In this document: positions 16,875 to 25,213 of the stretch, piece after piece | Layout: the number at the start of each line of letters is the position of its first letter | Position numbering within the stretch: position 1 is the first letter of the stretch | Origin: Blastococcus sp. TF02A-30 | Lineage (GTDB): Bacteria > Actinomycetota > Actinomycetes > Mycobacteriales > Geodermatophilaceae | NCBI RefSeq assembly: GCF_003319185.1 | Contig: NZ_QOHJ01000006.1 | Location: 364,879-428,878, forward strand | Direction of reading: 5' to 3' | Length of the DNA: 64,000 nt | Notes under the pieces: model-generated | Told to the model about the DNA's origin: nothing | What the model saw: only the letters and a program-made list of their open reading frames with translations | The model's database searches: none | Made by a program: the position numbers and the translations under genes

Positions 16875-18541
16875 GGATCACCGACACGGCGGACCTGTGG
16901 TGGAAGAACGCCGTCGTCTACTGCCTCGACGTCGAGACGTTCATGGACTGGAACGGCGACGGCATCGGCGACTTCGCCGGCCTCGCCCAGCGGATCGACC
17001 ACCTGGCCGACCTCGGCGTCACGTGCCTGTGGCTGATGCCCTTCTACCCGACCGCCGAGCGGGACGACGGCTACGACATCACCGACTTCTACGGCGTCGA
17101 CCCGCGTCTGGGCACCCACGGCGACCTGGTCGAGGTGATCCGGACGGCGAACGACCGGGGCATGCGGGTCATCGCCGACCTGGTCGTCAACCACACCTCG
17201 CGCAAGCACCCGTGGTTCCGGTCGGCGGAGTCGTCGAAGGACTCGCCCTTCCGCGACTTCTACGTGTGGCGCTCGGATCCGCCGCCGGACACCTCCGACC
17301 AGGTCGTGTTCCCCGACCAGGAGGACAGCATCTGGACGCTGTCGGAGAAGACGGGGGAGTGGTACCTGCACAAGTTCTACAAGGAGCAGCCCGACCTGAA
17401 CGTCACGAACCCGAAGGTCCGCGACGAGGTCGCCAAGATCATGGGCTTCTGGCTGCAGGTGGGGCTGTCGGGCTTCCGCGTCGACGCCGTCCCCTTCTTC
17501 CTGGAGACCGCCGGTGCCGACGGCGGCGCGCTCCCCGAACCGCACGCCTACTTGCGGGCCCTGCGCAAGCTGCTCGGCCGGCGCACCGGCGACGGCGTCC
17601 TGCTCGGCGAGGTGAACCTGCCCTACGAGCAGCAGCTGGACTTCTTCGGCGGCACCGACGGCGACGAGCTGACGATGCAGTTCGACTTCGTCGGCATGCA
17701 GGCCCTCTACCTCGCCCTGGCCCGGAGCGACGCCGGTCCGATCGCGGCCGCCCTGCAGGGCCGGCCGACGCTGCACCCCGACTCGCAGTGGGCCACCTTC
17801 GTGCGCAACCACGACGAGCTGACCCTGGACAAGCTGACCGACGACGAGCGGGCCGAGGTCTTCGCCGCGTTCGGGCCCGAGGACCGGATGCAGGTCTACG
17901 GGCGCGGGCTGCGCCGGCGGCTGCCACCGATGCTCGACGGCGACCCGCGGCGGGTGCGCATGGTCTACAGCCTGCTGTTCTCGCTCCCCGGCACCCCCGT
18001 CCTCTTCTACGGCGAGGAGATCGGGATGGGGGAGGACCTCGACGCCGAGGGACGCCTCGCCGTCCGGACGCCGATGCAGTGGACCTCCGGCCGCAACGGC
18101 GGGTTCTCACCCGCCGGCCCGCGCAAGCTGCCCGGCCCCGTGGTCTCGGGCGGCTTCGCCCCGGAGTACGTCAACGTCGCCGACCAGCGCAACGACCCCG
18201 ATTCGCTGCTGTCGTTCATGAAGCTGCTGATCCGCCGCTACCGGGAGTCGCCCGAGCTCGGCTGGGGCGGCTTCCAGGTGCTGGAGCACCCCTGCCCGGA
18301 GGTGCTGGCCCACCTCTGCACCTGGGACGACGGCGCGCTGGTGGCCCTGCACAACCTCGGGCCCGAGCCGCGGACCGTGCCGTTCATGCTGGAGGGGTGC
18401 GACTCCTCGCACCGCCTGGTCGACCTGCTCGAGACGGGCAGCACGCCGGTGGCCGACGACGGGACGGTGGAGATCACGCTGGGCGGCTACGGCTACCGGT
18501 GGCTGCGCGTGGTGGCGGAGGACAGCCGCCGCCTGGTGTGA
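16871..18541 (+). CDS. GH13 alpha-glucanotransferase, trehalose-synthase-like
   Basis: 556 residues. It is a typical GH13 (alpha/beta)8 barrel: WWKNAVVYCLDVETFMDWNGDGIGDF, LWLMPFYPT, DLVVNHTSRKHPWF, GFRVDAVPFF (nucleophile Asp), LLGEVNLPYEQQ (acid/base Glu), FVRNHDELT (transition-state Asp), FYGEEIGMGEDL and a C-terminal beta domain. The opening VVYCLDVETFMDWNGDGIGDF is of the trehalose synthase / maltose alpha-glucosyltransferase type, but the protein is slightly short and the exact activity (maltose-trehalose interconversion versus alpha-glucosidase) cannot be fixed from sequence. The GTG start at 16871 overlaps the LLM oxidoreductase stop. Confidence 0.88.
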   Translation: MRITDTADLWWKNAVVYCLDVETFMDWNGDGIGDFAGLAQRIDHLADLGVTCLWLMPFYPTAERDDGYDITDFYGVDPRLGTHGDLVEVIRTANDRGMRVIADLVVNHTSRKHPWFRSAESSKDSPFRDFYVWRSDPPPDTSDQVVFPDQEDSIWTLSEKTGEWYLHKFYKEQPDLNVTNPKVRDEVAKIMGFWLQVGLSGFRVDAVPFFLETAGADGGALPEPHAYLRALRKLLGRRTGDGVLLGEVNLPYEQQLDFFGGTDGDELTMQFDFVGMQALYLALARSDAGPIAAALQGRPTLHPDSQWATFVRNHDELTLDKLTDDERAEVFAAFGPEDRMQVYGRGLRRRLPPMLDGDPRRVRMVYSLLFSLPGTPVLFYGEEIGMGEDLDAEGRLAVRTPMQWTSGRNGGFSPAGPRKLPGPVVSGGFAPEYVNVADQRNDPDSLLSFMKLLIRRYRESPELGWGGFQVLEHPCPEVLAHLCTWDDGALVALHNLGPEPRTVPFMLEGCDSSHRLVDLLETGSTPVADDGTVEITLGGYGYRWLRVVAEDSRRLV

Positions 18542-18589
18542 GGTCGACATGTCGCCCTGCCGCCAGGTCGGGACGGCGACATGTCGACC
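18542..18589. terminator. inverted repeat after GH13 gene
   Basis: Perfect 15-base arms (18542-18556 and 18575-18589) flank an 18-base spacer. Each arm also contains its own 10-bp palindrome CGACATGTCG. The repeat starts directly after the GH13 stop codon. It is probably a transcription terminator or 3' end stabiliser, without a T-tract. Confidence 0.6.
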
Positions 18590-18685
18590 GGCGGCGCGCC
18601 CTCACCCAGCGTGCGCGCCTCACCGGGGCGGCGTCCCGGACGCGTGCGGCGGCTGCGCCTAGCGTGGCGCACGAGGTGATCAGTC

Positions 18686-19240
18686 GTGAGTGAGAGCAAG
18701 GGAAGCACGTCCGTCGGCACGAGCACGGCCGAGATCCCGGTGATCCGGCCCGGCACCGTGCCGCCGCCGGAGACCGCACCGGCAGCGCCGGCGGTGCCCC
18801 CGGCATCGGAGCAGGTGGCGCCGGAGGGCGACCTGCCGCCCGGCGCGCAGGGGACGGCGCCGGTGACCGTCCGGCCCCGTCCGCGGATGCCGCGGCGTGG
18901 GCCGATGACGATCATGGGGCCGTGGGCGCCGGTGGCCGGTGGCCTGCTCGGGCTGGTGGTGGGCGGCATCGTGGCCGCGGTGCTGGGCGGTGTCGCGGAG
19001 TCGTTCGAGCAGCGGCTGGCGCTGGTGTTCGTGGTGCTGGGGCTCGGCATGCTCGGGACCGCGGGCACGCTGCTGGCCGACGAGGTGCGGGTGATCCGCC
19101 AGCGCACGCGGGAGGCCGCCGTCCGGCCGCAGTGGGTGGAGGCGACCGCGGGGCTGGTCAACGGGCTGACCCCCGCCCGGCTGCTGCTGGTGGTCAGCGT
19201 CGTCGTCCTGGTGCTGGCCGCCTGGGTCGGGCGCAGCTGA
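18686..19240 (+). CDS. hypothetical membrane protein with Pro-rich N-terminal domain
   Basis: 184 residues from a GTG (GTGAGTGAGAGC). Residues 1-70 are low-complexity (Pro, Ala, Glu) and probably cytoplasmic. Three hydrophobic segments follow: WAPVAGGLLGLVVGGIVAAVLGGV, LALVFVVLGLGMLGTAGTLL and LLLVVSVVVLVLAAWVG at the extreme C terminus. A loop with DEVRVIRQRTREAAVRPQW separates the last two. No known domain is recognised. It stands alone, between the GH13 gene and a convergent transporter pair. Confidence 0.6.
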   Translation: MSESKGSTSVGTSTAEIPVIRPGTVPPPETAPAAPAVPPASEQVAPEGDLPPGAQGTAPVTVRPRPRMPRRGPMTIMGPWAPVAGGLLGLVVGGIVAAVLGGVAESFEQRLALVFVVLGLGMLGTAGTLLADEVRVIRQRTREAAVRPQWVEATAGLVNGLTPARLLLVVSVVVLVLAAWVGRS

Positions 19241-19245
19241 GGCGA

Positions 19246-19300
19246 GGTTGCGCGCTCAGCGTGGCTCCGGCGCCGTCCGGACCACGCTCAGCGCGCAACC
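19246..19300. terminator. bidirectional inverted repeat between convergent genes
   Basis: Arms of 19 bases (19246-19264 and 19282-19300) pair with a single internal mismatch around a 17-base spacer. It lies between the plus-strand membrane protein stop and the minus-strand TauE/SafE stop, so it probably terminates both. Confidence 0.65.
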
Positions 19301-19306
19301 ACCGGA

Positions 19307-20065
19307 TCAGGTGTAGGCCTGGACGCCCAGGTGCACCGCGAGGCCGAGCCCCGCGACGGCGATGAGCGTGCGCAGCGCCGCCTGGGGGGCACGGCGCACC
19401 ACGCGGGGGCCGATCCGGCCGCCGGCGAAGAAGCCGATGGCCAGCGGCAGCGCGGCCGACCAGGCGACGTCGGCGAGGACGACGAACGCCAGCGCCGCGA
19501 TGCCGTTGGCCACCCCGAGGACCAGGTTCTTCATGGCGTTCGACCGGGGCAGCTTCTCCCCGGTGGTGAGCAGGTACATCGCCAGGAGCAGCACCCCGGC
19601 CGCCGCGCCGAAGTAGCCGCCGTAGATGGTCACGGCGAAGGTGCCCACGGGCAGCCAGCGCGGGTCGCGCGCGTGCCCGGCGGCCTCGGCGGCCAGCTCG
19701 CGCGGCGGCCGCTGCACGAGGATCGCCACCGAGGCGAAGGCGATCAGCCAGGGCACGATCCGCTCGAACGCCTCGGTGGGGGTGAGGAGCAGCAGGGCGG
19801 CGCCGGTGGTGCCGCCCAGGGTCGCGGCGACCAGCAGCGGCCGCACCCGCCGTCCCTGGCCGCGCAGCTCGGGGCGCGAGGCGCTCACCGAGCCGACCGC
19901 GTTGAGGACCAACGCCACGGTGTTGGTGACGTTCGCGGTGACCGGCGGGATTCCGGTGGCCAGCAGCGCCGGGTAGCTCACCAGCGACGCGAGGCCGGCG
20001 ATGCTGCCCGACAGGCCGGCGCCGATCCCGGCCAGCACGAGGAACGCGAACTCGAGGACGTTCAC
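19307..20065 (-). CDS. TauE/SafE family permease
   Basis: 252 residues with about eight hydrophobic segments and the family glycine/proline pattern near the start (GAGLSGSIAGLASLVSYPALLATGIPPVTANVTNTVAL). The second half repeats the pattern with YGGYFGAAAGVLLLAMY and NAMKNLVLGVANGIAAL. TauE/SafE permeases export sulfite, sulfoacetate or related organosulfur anions, but the substrate cannot be read from the sequence. Its start overlaps the stop of the paralogous gene upstream by four bases, so both permeases are produced from one message and may form a heteromeric or paired system. Confidence 0.88.
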   Translation of the reverse strand: MNVLEFAFLVLAGIGAGLSGSIAGLASLVSYPALLATGIPPVTANVTNTVALVLNAVGSVSASRPELRGQGRRVRPLLVAATLGGTTGAALLLLTPTEAFERIVPWLIAFASVAILVQRPPRELAAEAAGHARDPRWLPVGTFAVTIYGGYFGAAAGVLLLAMYLLTTGEKLPRSNAMKNLVLGVANGIAALAFVVLADVAWSAALPLAIGFFAGGRIGPRVVRRAPQAALRTLIAVAGLGLAVHLGVQAYT

Positions 20066-20841
20066 CGGTTCAGCAGCACCCCGATCGCGACGAGCCCGAG
20101 GGCGACGATCGCCGTCCGCAGCACGGGTTCGGGCAGCCGCCGCCCGTAGCGGGAGCTCACGTACCCGCCCACGAGGGAGCCGGCGGCCAGCAGCCCGGCC
20201 GCCGTCCAGTCGACCCGGTCGGTGGCGACGACGACGTACGCCCCGGCGGCCACGGTGTTCACCGTGAGGGTCAGGACGTTCTTCAGCGCGTTGAGCCGCT
20301 GCAGCGGCTCGCGCAGCAGCAGCCCGAAGATGCCGATCTGCAGCACCCCTTGGCTGGCCGCGAAGTAGCCGCCGTAGGTGCCGGTCACGTACGCGCCGCC
20401 GAAGAGCGCGGCCAGCCGGCCGCGGCCCACGCGCGGCGGTGGTTCGTCGCCCGAGCGGCGCCGGGCCAGCGACCGCTGCACCAGCGGCTGGACCGCGACC
20501 AGGACGACGGCCAGCCCGATCAGCACCGGGACGACGGCCTCGAACGTGGACGCGGGCAGGTGCAGCAGCAGGAACGCACCGGTGAGCCCGCCCAGCACCG
20601 AGGCCGGGATCAGGCTGAGCAGCAGCCGCTTCTGGCCGCGCAGCTCGCGCCGGTAGCCGAACGAGCCGCTGGCGTTGCCCGGCACCAGCCCCAGCGAGTT
20701 GCTGATCGTCGCCGGCACGGGCGGGATGCCGACGGCGAGCAGGACGGGGAAGGAGACCAGCGTCCCGGACCCGACGACGGCGTTGATGCCGCCCGCGGCC
20801 AGCCCGGCGGCCGCGACGGCGACCATCTCCCAGCCGGTCAT
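20062..20841 (-). CDS. TauE/SafE family permease (paralogue)
   Basis: 259 residues, about eight hydrophobic segments, with the same duplicated motif as its neighbour: AGGINAVVGSGTLVSFPVLLAVGIPPVPATISNSLGLVPGN and, in the second half, YGGYFAASQGVLQIGIFGLL plus LNALKNVLTLTVNTVAAGAY. It is clearly homologous to the 19307-20065 product, and the tandem, overlapping arrangement suggests local duplication followed by divergence. It is the first gene of the two-gene operon, with ATG at 20841. Substrate unknown, probably a sulfur-containing anion. Confidence 0.88.
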   Translation of the reverse strand: MTGWEMVAVAAAGLAAGGINAVVGSGTLVSFPVLLAVGIPPVPATISNSLGLVPGNASGSFGYRRELRGQKRLLLSLIPASVLGGLTGAFLLLHLPASTFEAVVPVLIGLAVVLVAVQPLVQRSLARRRSGDEPPPRVGRGRLAALFGGAYVTGTYGGYFAASQGVLQIGIFGLLLREPLQRLNALKNVLTLTVNTVAAGAYVVVATDRVDWTAAGLLAAGSLVGGYVSSRYGRRLPEPVLRTAIVALGLVAIGVLLNR

Positions 20842-20919
20842 GCGCGCATCCCCCCCGAGACTTGCACGTCCCGGACGACGTCCGCTCAGGCGTGCGGCGT
20901 CGATCTCCTCACACCCGGG

Positions 20920-21513
20920 TCAGTCGTGGGCGGCGATGCGCGCGATCGTCCCGTCGTCGAGGTCGCGGTCGGCGTAGACCAGCCGGACGGCGTCGGGGTC
21001 GGGGTTGCCGGCGTCCGGGCCGCGCCACACCAGCCGCAGCCCGGCGCGCTCGGCCCGGCCCTTCGACCGCCCGTTGTGCTCCAGCAGGTAGGCGACGACC
21101 GGGACCTCGGGGCGCAGCTCGTGCGCGGCGTCCACCGCCGCGGCGACCAGCTCGGCGGCCAGCCCCTGCCCCCATGCGGGCGGGGTGAACCGGTAGTAGA
21201 GGTTCCACCAGGACGTTCCCTCGCGGATCGCGCAGCCACCCGTGCCGACGACCTCACCCGCGTCCAGCCCGGTGCCGGGCAGGTCCTCGAGCAGCCGCGC
21301 CGTCCAGTAACCCAGCCCGTCCCGCGCCCAGTGCCGCTGCGAGTGGGCGATGCCCTCGGCGGTCTGCTCCGGTGCGGTGTGCCGGCCCTCGGGCAGGTGC
21401 GCCCACGTGCCGGGGTCGGACAGCAGCGCGTAGTGGGCGTCGAGGTCCTCGGGGACGACGGCGTCCAGCCGCAGCCGCGGGGTGGTGACGTGCCTCAGGT
21501 CCCCGGTGCTCAT
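20920..21513 (-). CDS. GNAT family acetyltransferase
   Basis: 197 residues. RLRLDAVVPEDLDAHYALLSDPGTWAHLPEG is the usual N-terminal strand-helix of the RimJ/RimL-like GNAT subgroup. GTGGCAIREG and YRFTPPAWGQGLAAELVAAAVDAAH form the acetyl-CoA binding region (Q/R-x-x-G-x-G/A type), and HNGRSKGRAERAGLRLVWRG is the typical C-terminal segment. The acceptor is unknown. ATG at 21513 (MSTGDLRHV) is preferred over 21540 because the extra nine residues are not conserved-looking. It stands alone downstream of a membrane protein gene. Confidence 0.85.
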   Translation of the reverse strand: MSTGDLRHVTTPRLRLDAVVPEDLDAHYALLSDPGTWAHLPEGRHTAPEQTAEGIAHSQRHWARDGLGYWTARLLEDLPGTGLDAGEVVGTGGCAIREGTSWWNLYYRFTPPAWGQGLAAELVAAAVDAAHELRPEVPVVAYLLEHNGRSKGRAERAGLRLVWRGPDAGNPDPDAVRLVYADRDLDDGTIARIAAHD

Positions 21514-21562
21514 GCCCGGCATCCTCGCCGGTGACCGCACCGGCCTGCGCGCCAGGTGCGGC

Positions 21563-22168
21563 TCAGCGCTCCGCGAGCGTGACCAGAGGTGGTGTGAGCA
21601 TCGCCTTCAGCGCGCCGAGCAGGCCGAGGGCGGCGACCGCGACGGCGCACCACGTCCCGGCGCCGAACCGGTCGACCCGCCACCCGGCGTCGGCCACGAC
21701 GACCAGCACCGCGGCGGTGGCGGCCGACGCCACGACCAGGGCCAGCAGGCCGACCGTCCGGTGGGCGTGGGCCGGGACCAGCAGCAGGAGACCGAGGAGC
21801 AGCAGCAGGCCGCCGCAGACCACGACGACCAGCGGCGCCGCGTCGCCGTCGCCGACGGACTCGGCGACGCCGGACTCCAGGGCCTGCCCGCCGCGCTCGA
21901 CCAGCGACAGGCCGGTCGGCTCCTCCCCGGACGACCAGGACAGCACCAGGCTGACGTTCGCCGCGGCACCGGCCAGGACCAGCGCGCCCGCGGCCACCCG
22001 GTCCGGCCGCCGGACGGCGGTGAGGGTCACGGCCGGCGCGGCGGCGGTGCCCTCCCCGGTCTCGGCGGGAAAGCCGAGGATCGTCGGCTCGCTCTCCGGC
22101 GGCGGGTACGGGGGTGGTGGCAGGGGACGGCGGCGGCGGGAACCACGGGGATGCAGGCGCTGGGTCAT
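21563..22168 (-). CDS. hypothetical four-TM membrane protein
   Basis: About 201 residues starting MTQRLHPRGSRRRRPLPPPP. A basic, Pro-rich cytoplasmic head precedes four hydrophobic segments (VAAGALVLAGAAANVSLVLSW, APLVVVVCGGLLLLLGLLLLV, TVGLLALVVASAATAAVLVVV and WCAVAVAALGLLGALKAML). The loop between segments 1 and 2 is acidic and carries ESGVAESVGDGD. No family recognised. An ATG eight codons upstream (22192) is possible. Confidence 0.55.
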   Translation of the reverse strand: MTQRLHPRGSRRRRPLPPPPYPPPESEPTILGFPAETGEGTAAAPAVTLTAVRRPDRVAAGALVLAGAAANVSLVLSWSSGEEPTGLSLVERGGQALESGVAESVGDGDAAPLVVVVCGGLLLLLGLLLLVPAHAHRTVGLLALVVASAATAAVLVVVADAGWRVDRFGAGTWCAVAVAALGLLGALKAMLTPPLVTLAER

Positions 22169-22230
22169 CGGGTCCTCCGACGGCGCGGGCACGGGGAGGA
22201 GCCCGCCACACCGCCGGTTGTATTTCCGGA

Positions 22231-22261
22231 CCGACGCCGGGGCGAAACATCCCGGCGTCGG
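22231..22261 (-). terminator. hairpin terminator downstream of helicase gene
   Basis: Perfect 11-base arms (ccgacgccggg and its complement, 22231-22241 and 22251-22261) around a nine-base loop, seven bases past the helicase stop. On the minus strand no T-run follows, except a weak GGAAATAC. Confidence 0.6.
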
Positions 22262-22268
22262 CCCTGCG

Positions 22269-24809
22269 TCAGTCCTTGCGCCCGGCGTCGACGAGCCGGA
22301 TCACCGCCGCACCCTCCTCGTCGGAGGCCTCCAGGTCGACCTCGACGTCGAAGCCCCAGTCGTGGTCGCCGGCCGGGTCGTCGACGATCTGCCGCACCCG
22401 CCAGACGCCGGGCTCCGACTTGTCCCAGATGAGCAGCGCCGGACCGCGGGCGTCGCCGCCGGTGCCCACCGAGTCGTGCTCGGCGAAGTAGGCCTGCACG
22501 ACCTCGCCCCAGCGGTCGGCGTCCCAGCCCGAGCCGGAGTCCAGCTCGCCCAGGTCGTACCAGCGGCGGCGCGCCCACAGCTCCACCCGGCGGAACAGCG
22601 CGTTGCGGACCATCGCGGTGAACGCCCGCTCGTTGCCGGTGAGCGGCCGCGGCCGGGTGGGGACGGCGACCTCCGCGACCGGACCGTCGTCCGGGTTGGT
22701 GAGGGCCTCCCACTCGTCGAGCAGCGAGGAGTCCACCTGGCGCACCAGCTCGCCCAGCCACTCGACCAGGTCGGTGACCTCCTCGGTGCGCGCCGCGGTC
22801 GGGACTCCCGAGCGCAGCGCCTTGAACGCGTCCGAGAGGTACCGGAGCACCGCCCCCTCGGCGCGGGTGAGCCCGTAGGTGTTCACGAACTCCCGGAAGG
22901 TGAACGCCCGCTCCCACATCTCCCGGACGACCGACTTCGGCGAGAGCAGCGCGTCGGCGGCCCAGGGGTTGCTCCGCCGGTAGACGTCGTAGGCGTGGCC
23001 CAGCAGCTCCTCGAGCGGCTTCGGGTAGCTGACGTCCTCGAGCAGCTCGATCCGCTCGTCGTACTCGATGCCCTCGGCCTTCATCTGCGCCACGGCCTCG
23101 CCCTTGGCCTTGTTGAGCTGCGCGGCCAGGATCTGGCGCGGGTCGTCGAGTGTGGCCTCGAGAACGCTCACGACGTCGAGCGCGTAGGTGTCCGACTCGG
23201 GGTCGAGCAGCTCGATCGCGGCCAGCGCGAACGTGGACAGCGGCTGGTTGAGCGCGAAGTCGTCGGGCAGGTCGAGGGTCAGGTCGTAGCGGCGGCCGTC
23301 CGGCTCGGGCTCGGGCAGCCGCTCGATCACGCCGGCCTGCAGCAGCGAGCGGGCGATGCCGATCGCCTCGCGGATCAGCCGCAGCTGGCGCTTGCGCGGC
23401 TCGTGGTTCTCCGTCAGCAGCCGGCGCATCGCGGGAAACGGGTCGCCGGGGCGGTCGACGACGTCCAGGACCATCGCCGTCGTCACCCGCATGTGGCTGG
23501 TCAGCTTCTCCGGCTCGGACTCGATCAGCCGGTTCATGGTCGTCTCGCTCCACGGGACCATGCCCTCGGGCGCCTTCCTGCGGACCAGCTTGCGGCGCTT
23601 CTTCGGGTCGTCGGCGACCTTGGCGAACTGCTTGAGGTTCTCCACCTCGTGCTCCGGCGCCTGCACGACGACGGTGCCCGCGGTGTCGTAGCCCGCGCGC
23701 CCGGCCCGGCCGGCGATCTGGTGGAACTCGCGGACCTGCAGCAGCCGGGTGCGGGTGCCGTCGTACTTGGACAGCGCGGAGAAGACGACGGTGCGGATGG
23801 GCACGTTGATGCCCACGCCCAGGGTGTCGGTGCCGCAGATGACCTTGAGCAGCCCGGCCTGGGCCAGCTGCTCCACCAGCCGCCGGTACTTGGGCAGCAT
23901 CCCGGCGTGGTGGACGCCGATGCCGTGCCGGACCAGCCTGCTCAGCGTGGTGCCGAAGGCGGAGGAGAACCGGAAGCCGCCGATCATCTCGGCGATCGCC
24001 GCCTTCTCCTCCTTGGAGCAGACGTTCACGCTCATCAGCGCCTGCGCCCGCTCCAGCGCCGAGGCCTGGGTGAAGTGGACGACGTAGATCGGCGCCTGCT
24101 TCGTGTCCAGGAGCTCCTGGATCGTCTCGTGCATCGGCGTCGTGGCGTAGTAGTGGTGCAGCGGCACGGGGCGGACGGCGTTGGCGACCAGCGCCGTGGG
24201 GCGGCCGGTGCGGCGGGTGAGGTCCTCGCGCAGGAACGTGACGTCGCCGAGGGTGGCGCTCATCAGCAGGAACTGCGCCTTCGGCAGTTCCAGCAGGGGC
24301 ACCTGCCAGGCCCAGCCGCGGTCGGGGTCGCCGTAGAAGTGGAACTCGTCCATGACGACGAGGCCGACGTCGGCGTCCGCCCCTTCTCTGAGGGCGATGT
24401 TGGCCAGCACCTCGGCGGTGCAGGCGATGATCGGCGCGTCCCGGTTCACCGCCGCGTCGCCGGTGAGCATGCCGACGTTCTCGGCGCCGAAGACGCCGCA
24501 GAGCGCGAAGAACTTCTCGCTGACCAGCGCCTTGATCGGCGCCGTGTAGTAGCTGCGCCGCCCGGCGGCCAGCGCCGCGTACTGCGCCCCGGTGGCGACC
24601 AGCGACTTGCCCGATCCCGTGGGGGTGGCGAGCACGACGTTGGCGCCGCTGACCAGCTCGATCAGCGCCTCCTCCTGCGCCGGGTACAGCGTCGTGCCGC
24701 TGGCCTCGGCCCAGGCGGCGAAGGAGGCGAACAGCTCGTCGGGATCGGTGCCCTGCGCGCGCAGCGCGGAGAGGTCGGTGGGGTCGGCGATCAGGGGAGG
24801 CGCGGTCAT
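22269..24809 (-). CDS. Ski2-like DEAD/DEAH-box helicase with DUF3516 C-terminus
   Basis: About 846 residues. Walker A is LATPTGSGKSLV (~60), motif II is VVMDEFHFYGDP (DEFH), motif III is LLMSATLGD and motif VI lies in QIAGRAGRAGYD. Between the helicase motifs is GIGVHHAGMLPKYRRLVEQLAQAGLLKVICGTDTLGVGINVP, diagnostic of Ski2/HelY-type RNA helicases. The second half (residues ~400-846) is the conserved actinobacterial extension usually annotated DUF3516. Start ATG at 24809 (MTAPPLIADPT); an upstream in-frame extension to 25247 runs through the neighbouring intergenic region and is not credible. The gene is divergent from a small Cys-rich gene. Confidence 0.9.
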   Translation of the reverse strand: MTAPPLIADPTDLSALRAQGTDPDELFASFAAWAEASGTTLYPAQEEALIELVSGANVVLATPTGSGKSLVATGAQYAALAAGRRSYYTAPIKALVSEKFFALCGVFGAENVGMLTGDAAVNRDAPIIACTAEVLANIALREGADADVGLVVMDEFHFYGDPDRGWAWQVPLLELPKAQFLLMSATLGDVTFLREDLTRRTGRPTALVANAVRPVPLHHYYATTPMHETIQELLDTKQAPIYVVHFTQASALERAQALMSVNVCSKEEKAAIAEMIGGFRFSSAFGTTLSRLVRHGIGVHHAGMLPKYRRLVEQLAQAGLLKVICGTDTLGVGINVPIRTVVFSALSKYDGTRTRLLQVREFHQIAGRAGRAGYDTAGTVVVQAPEHEVENLKQFAKVADDPKKRRKLVRRKAPEGMVPWSETTMNRLIESEPEKLTSHMRVTTAMVLDVVDRPGDPFPAMRRLLTENHEPRKRQLRLIREAIGIARSLLQAGVIERLPEPEPDGRRYDLTLDLPDDFALNQPLSTFALAAIELLDPESDTYALDVVSVLEATLDDPRQILAAQLNKAKGEAVAQMKAEGIEYDERIELLEDVSYPKPLEELLGHAYDVYRRSNPWAADALLSPKSVVREMWERAFTFREFVNTYGLTRAEGAVLRYLSDAFKALRSGVPTAARTEEVTDLVEWLGELVRQVDSSLLDEWEALTNPDDGPVAEVAVPTRPRPLTGNERAFTAMVRNALFRRVELWARRRWYDLGELDSGSGWDADRWGEVVQAYFAEHDSVGTGGDARGPALLIWDKSEPGVWRVRQIVDDPAGDHDWGFDVEVDLEASDEEGAAVIRLVDAGRKD

Positions 24810-24942
24810 CGTGAGGGACAGCGTGCCCGACGGCCCCGGGCTTCCCGGGCACGGGCACGGCACCCGGCTCGAGAAAGAGCACGGACACGATCCGGTAACG
24901 AAGCCTCCGGAGACGTGTGAGATGTACCGTTGGGACCTAGAA

Positions 24943-24960
24943 GGTGAACAACAGGTGAAC
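24943..24960. promoter_or_regulatory. PHO-box-like direct repeat
   Basis: GGTGAAC occurs twice with exactly 11 bp between repeat starts (24943-24949 and 24954-24960). The complement reads GTTCACC-N4-GTTCACC, the PhoP box layout described for Streptomyces. It lies 14 bp before the small Cys-rich gene and 134 bp upstream of the divergent helicase start. Which gene it would control is unclear. Confidence 0.45.
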
Positions 24961-24973
24961 GGGAGGTGGCGCG

Positions 24974-25108
24974 ATGATGCGCGACAAGTTCTGCCCCGAG
25001 TGCCGTTGGGTGCCGGTCGTCGACGGCTCCGGCCGGCGTCGGCTCGAGATGCGCTGGGACCTGCCGATCGCGGCCCCGGCGGCGTCGAGCCTGGCGAAGG
25101 CCGCCTGA
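24974..25108 (+). CDS. small CxxC-motif protein
   Basis: A 44-residue ORF, MMRDKFCPECRWVPVVDGSG continuing to LAKAA. A GGGAGG ribosome binding site at 24961-24966 lies seven bases before the ATG, strong support for translation. CPEC could be half of a zinc site, requiring dimerisation for a full four-ligand site. The gene is followed by a long inverted repeat, so it is probably monocistronic. Function unknown. Confidence 0.6.
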   Translation: MMRDKFCPECRWVPVVDGSGRRRLEMRWDLPIAAPAASSLAKAA

Positions 25109-25132
25109 CGCACGGGTTCCGCGCGGAACGGC

Positions 25133-25199
25133 GCGGGTAGGCAGGCGGGCGGCTGCCCGGACCAGCAGAGGTCCGGACGCCGCCCGCCTGCCTACCCGC
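25133..25199. terminator. long perfect inverted repeat
   Basis: Two 21-base arms (25133-25153 and 25179-25199) are perfect complements. The 25-base loop itself contains a smaller inverted pair (ccggacc and ggtccgg). It lies between the small CxxC gene and the SDR gene, 14 bp before the SDR start, so it may terminate the first transcript or sit in the leader of the second. Confidence 0.6.
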
Positions 25200-25213
25200 A
25201 CCGGAGGATCCAC

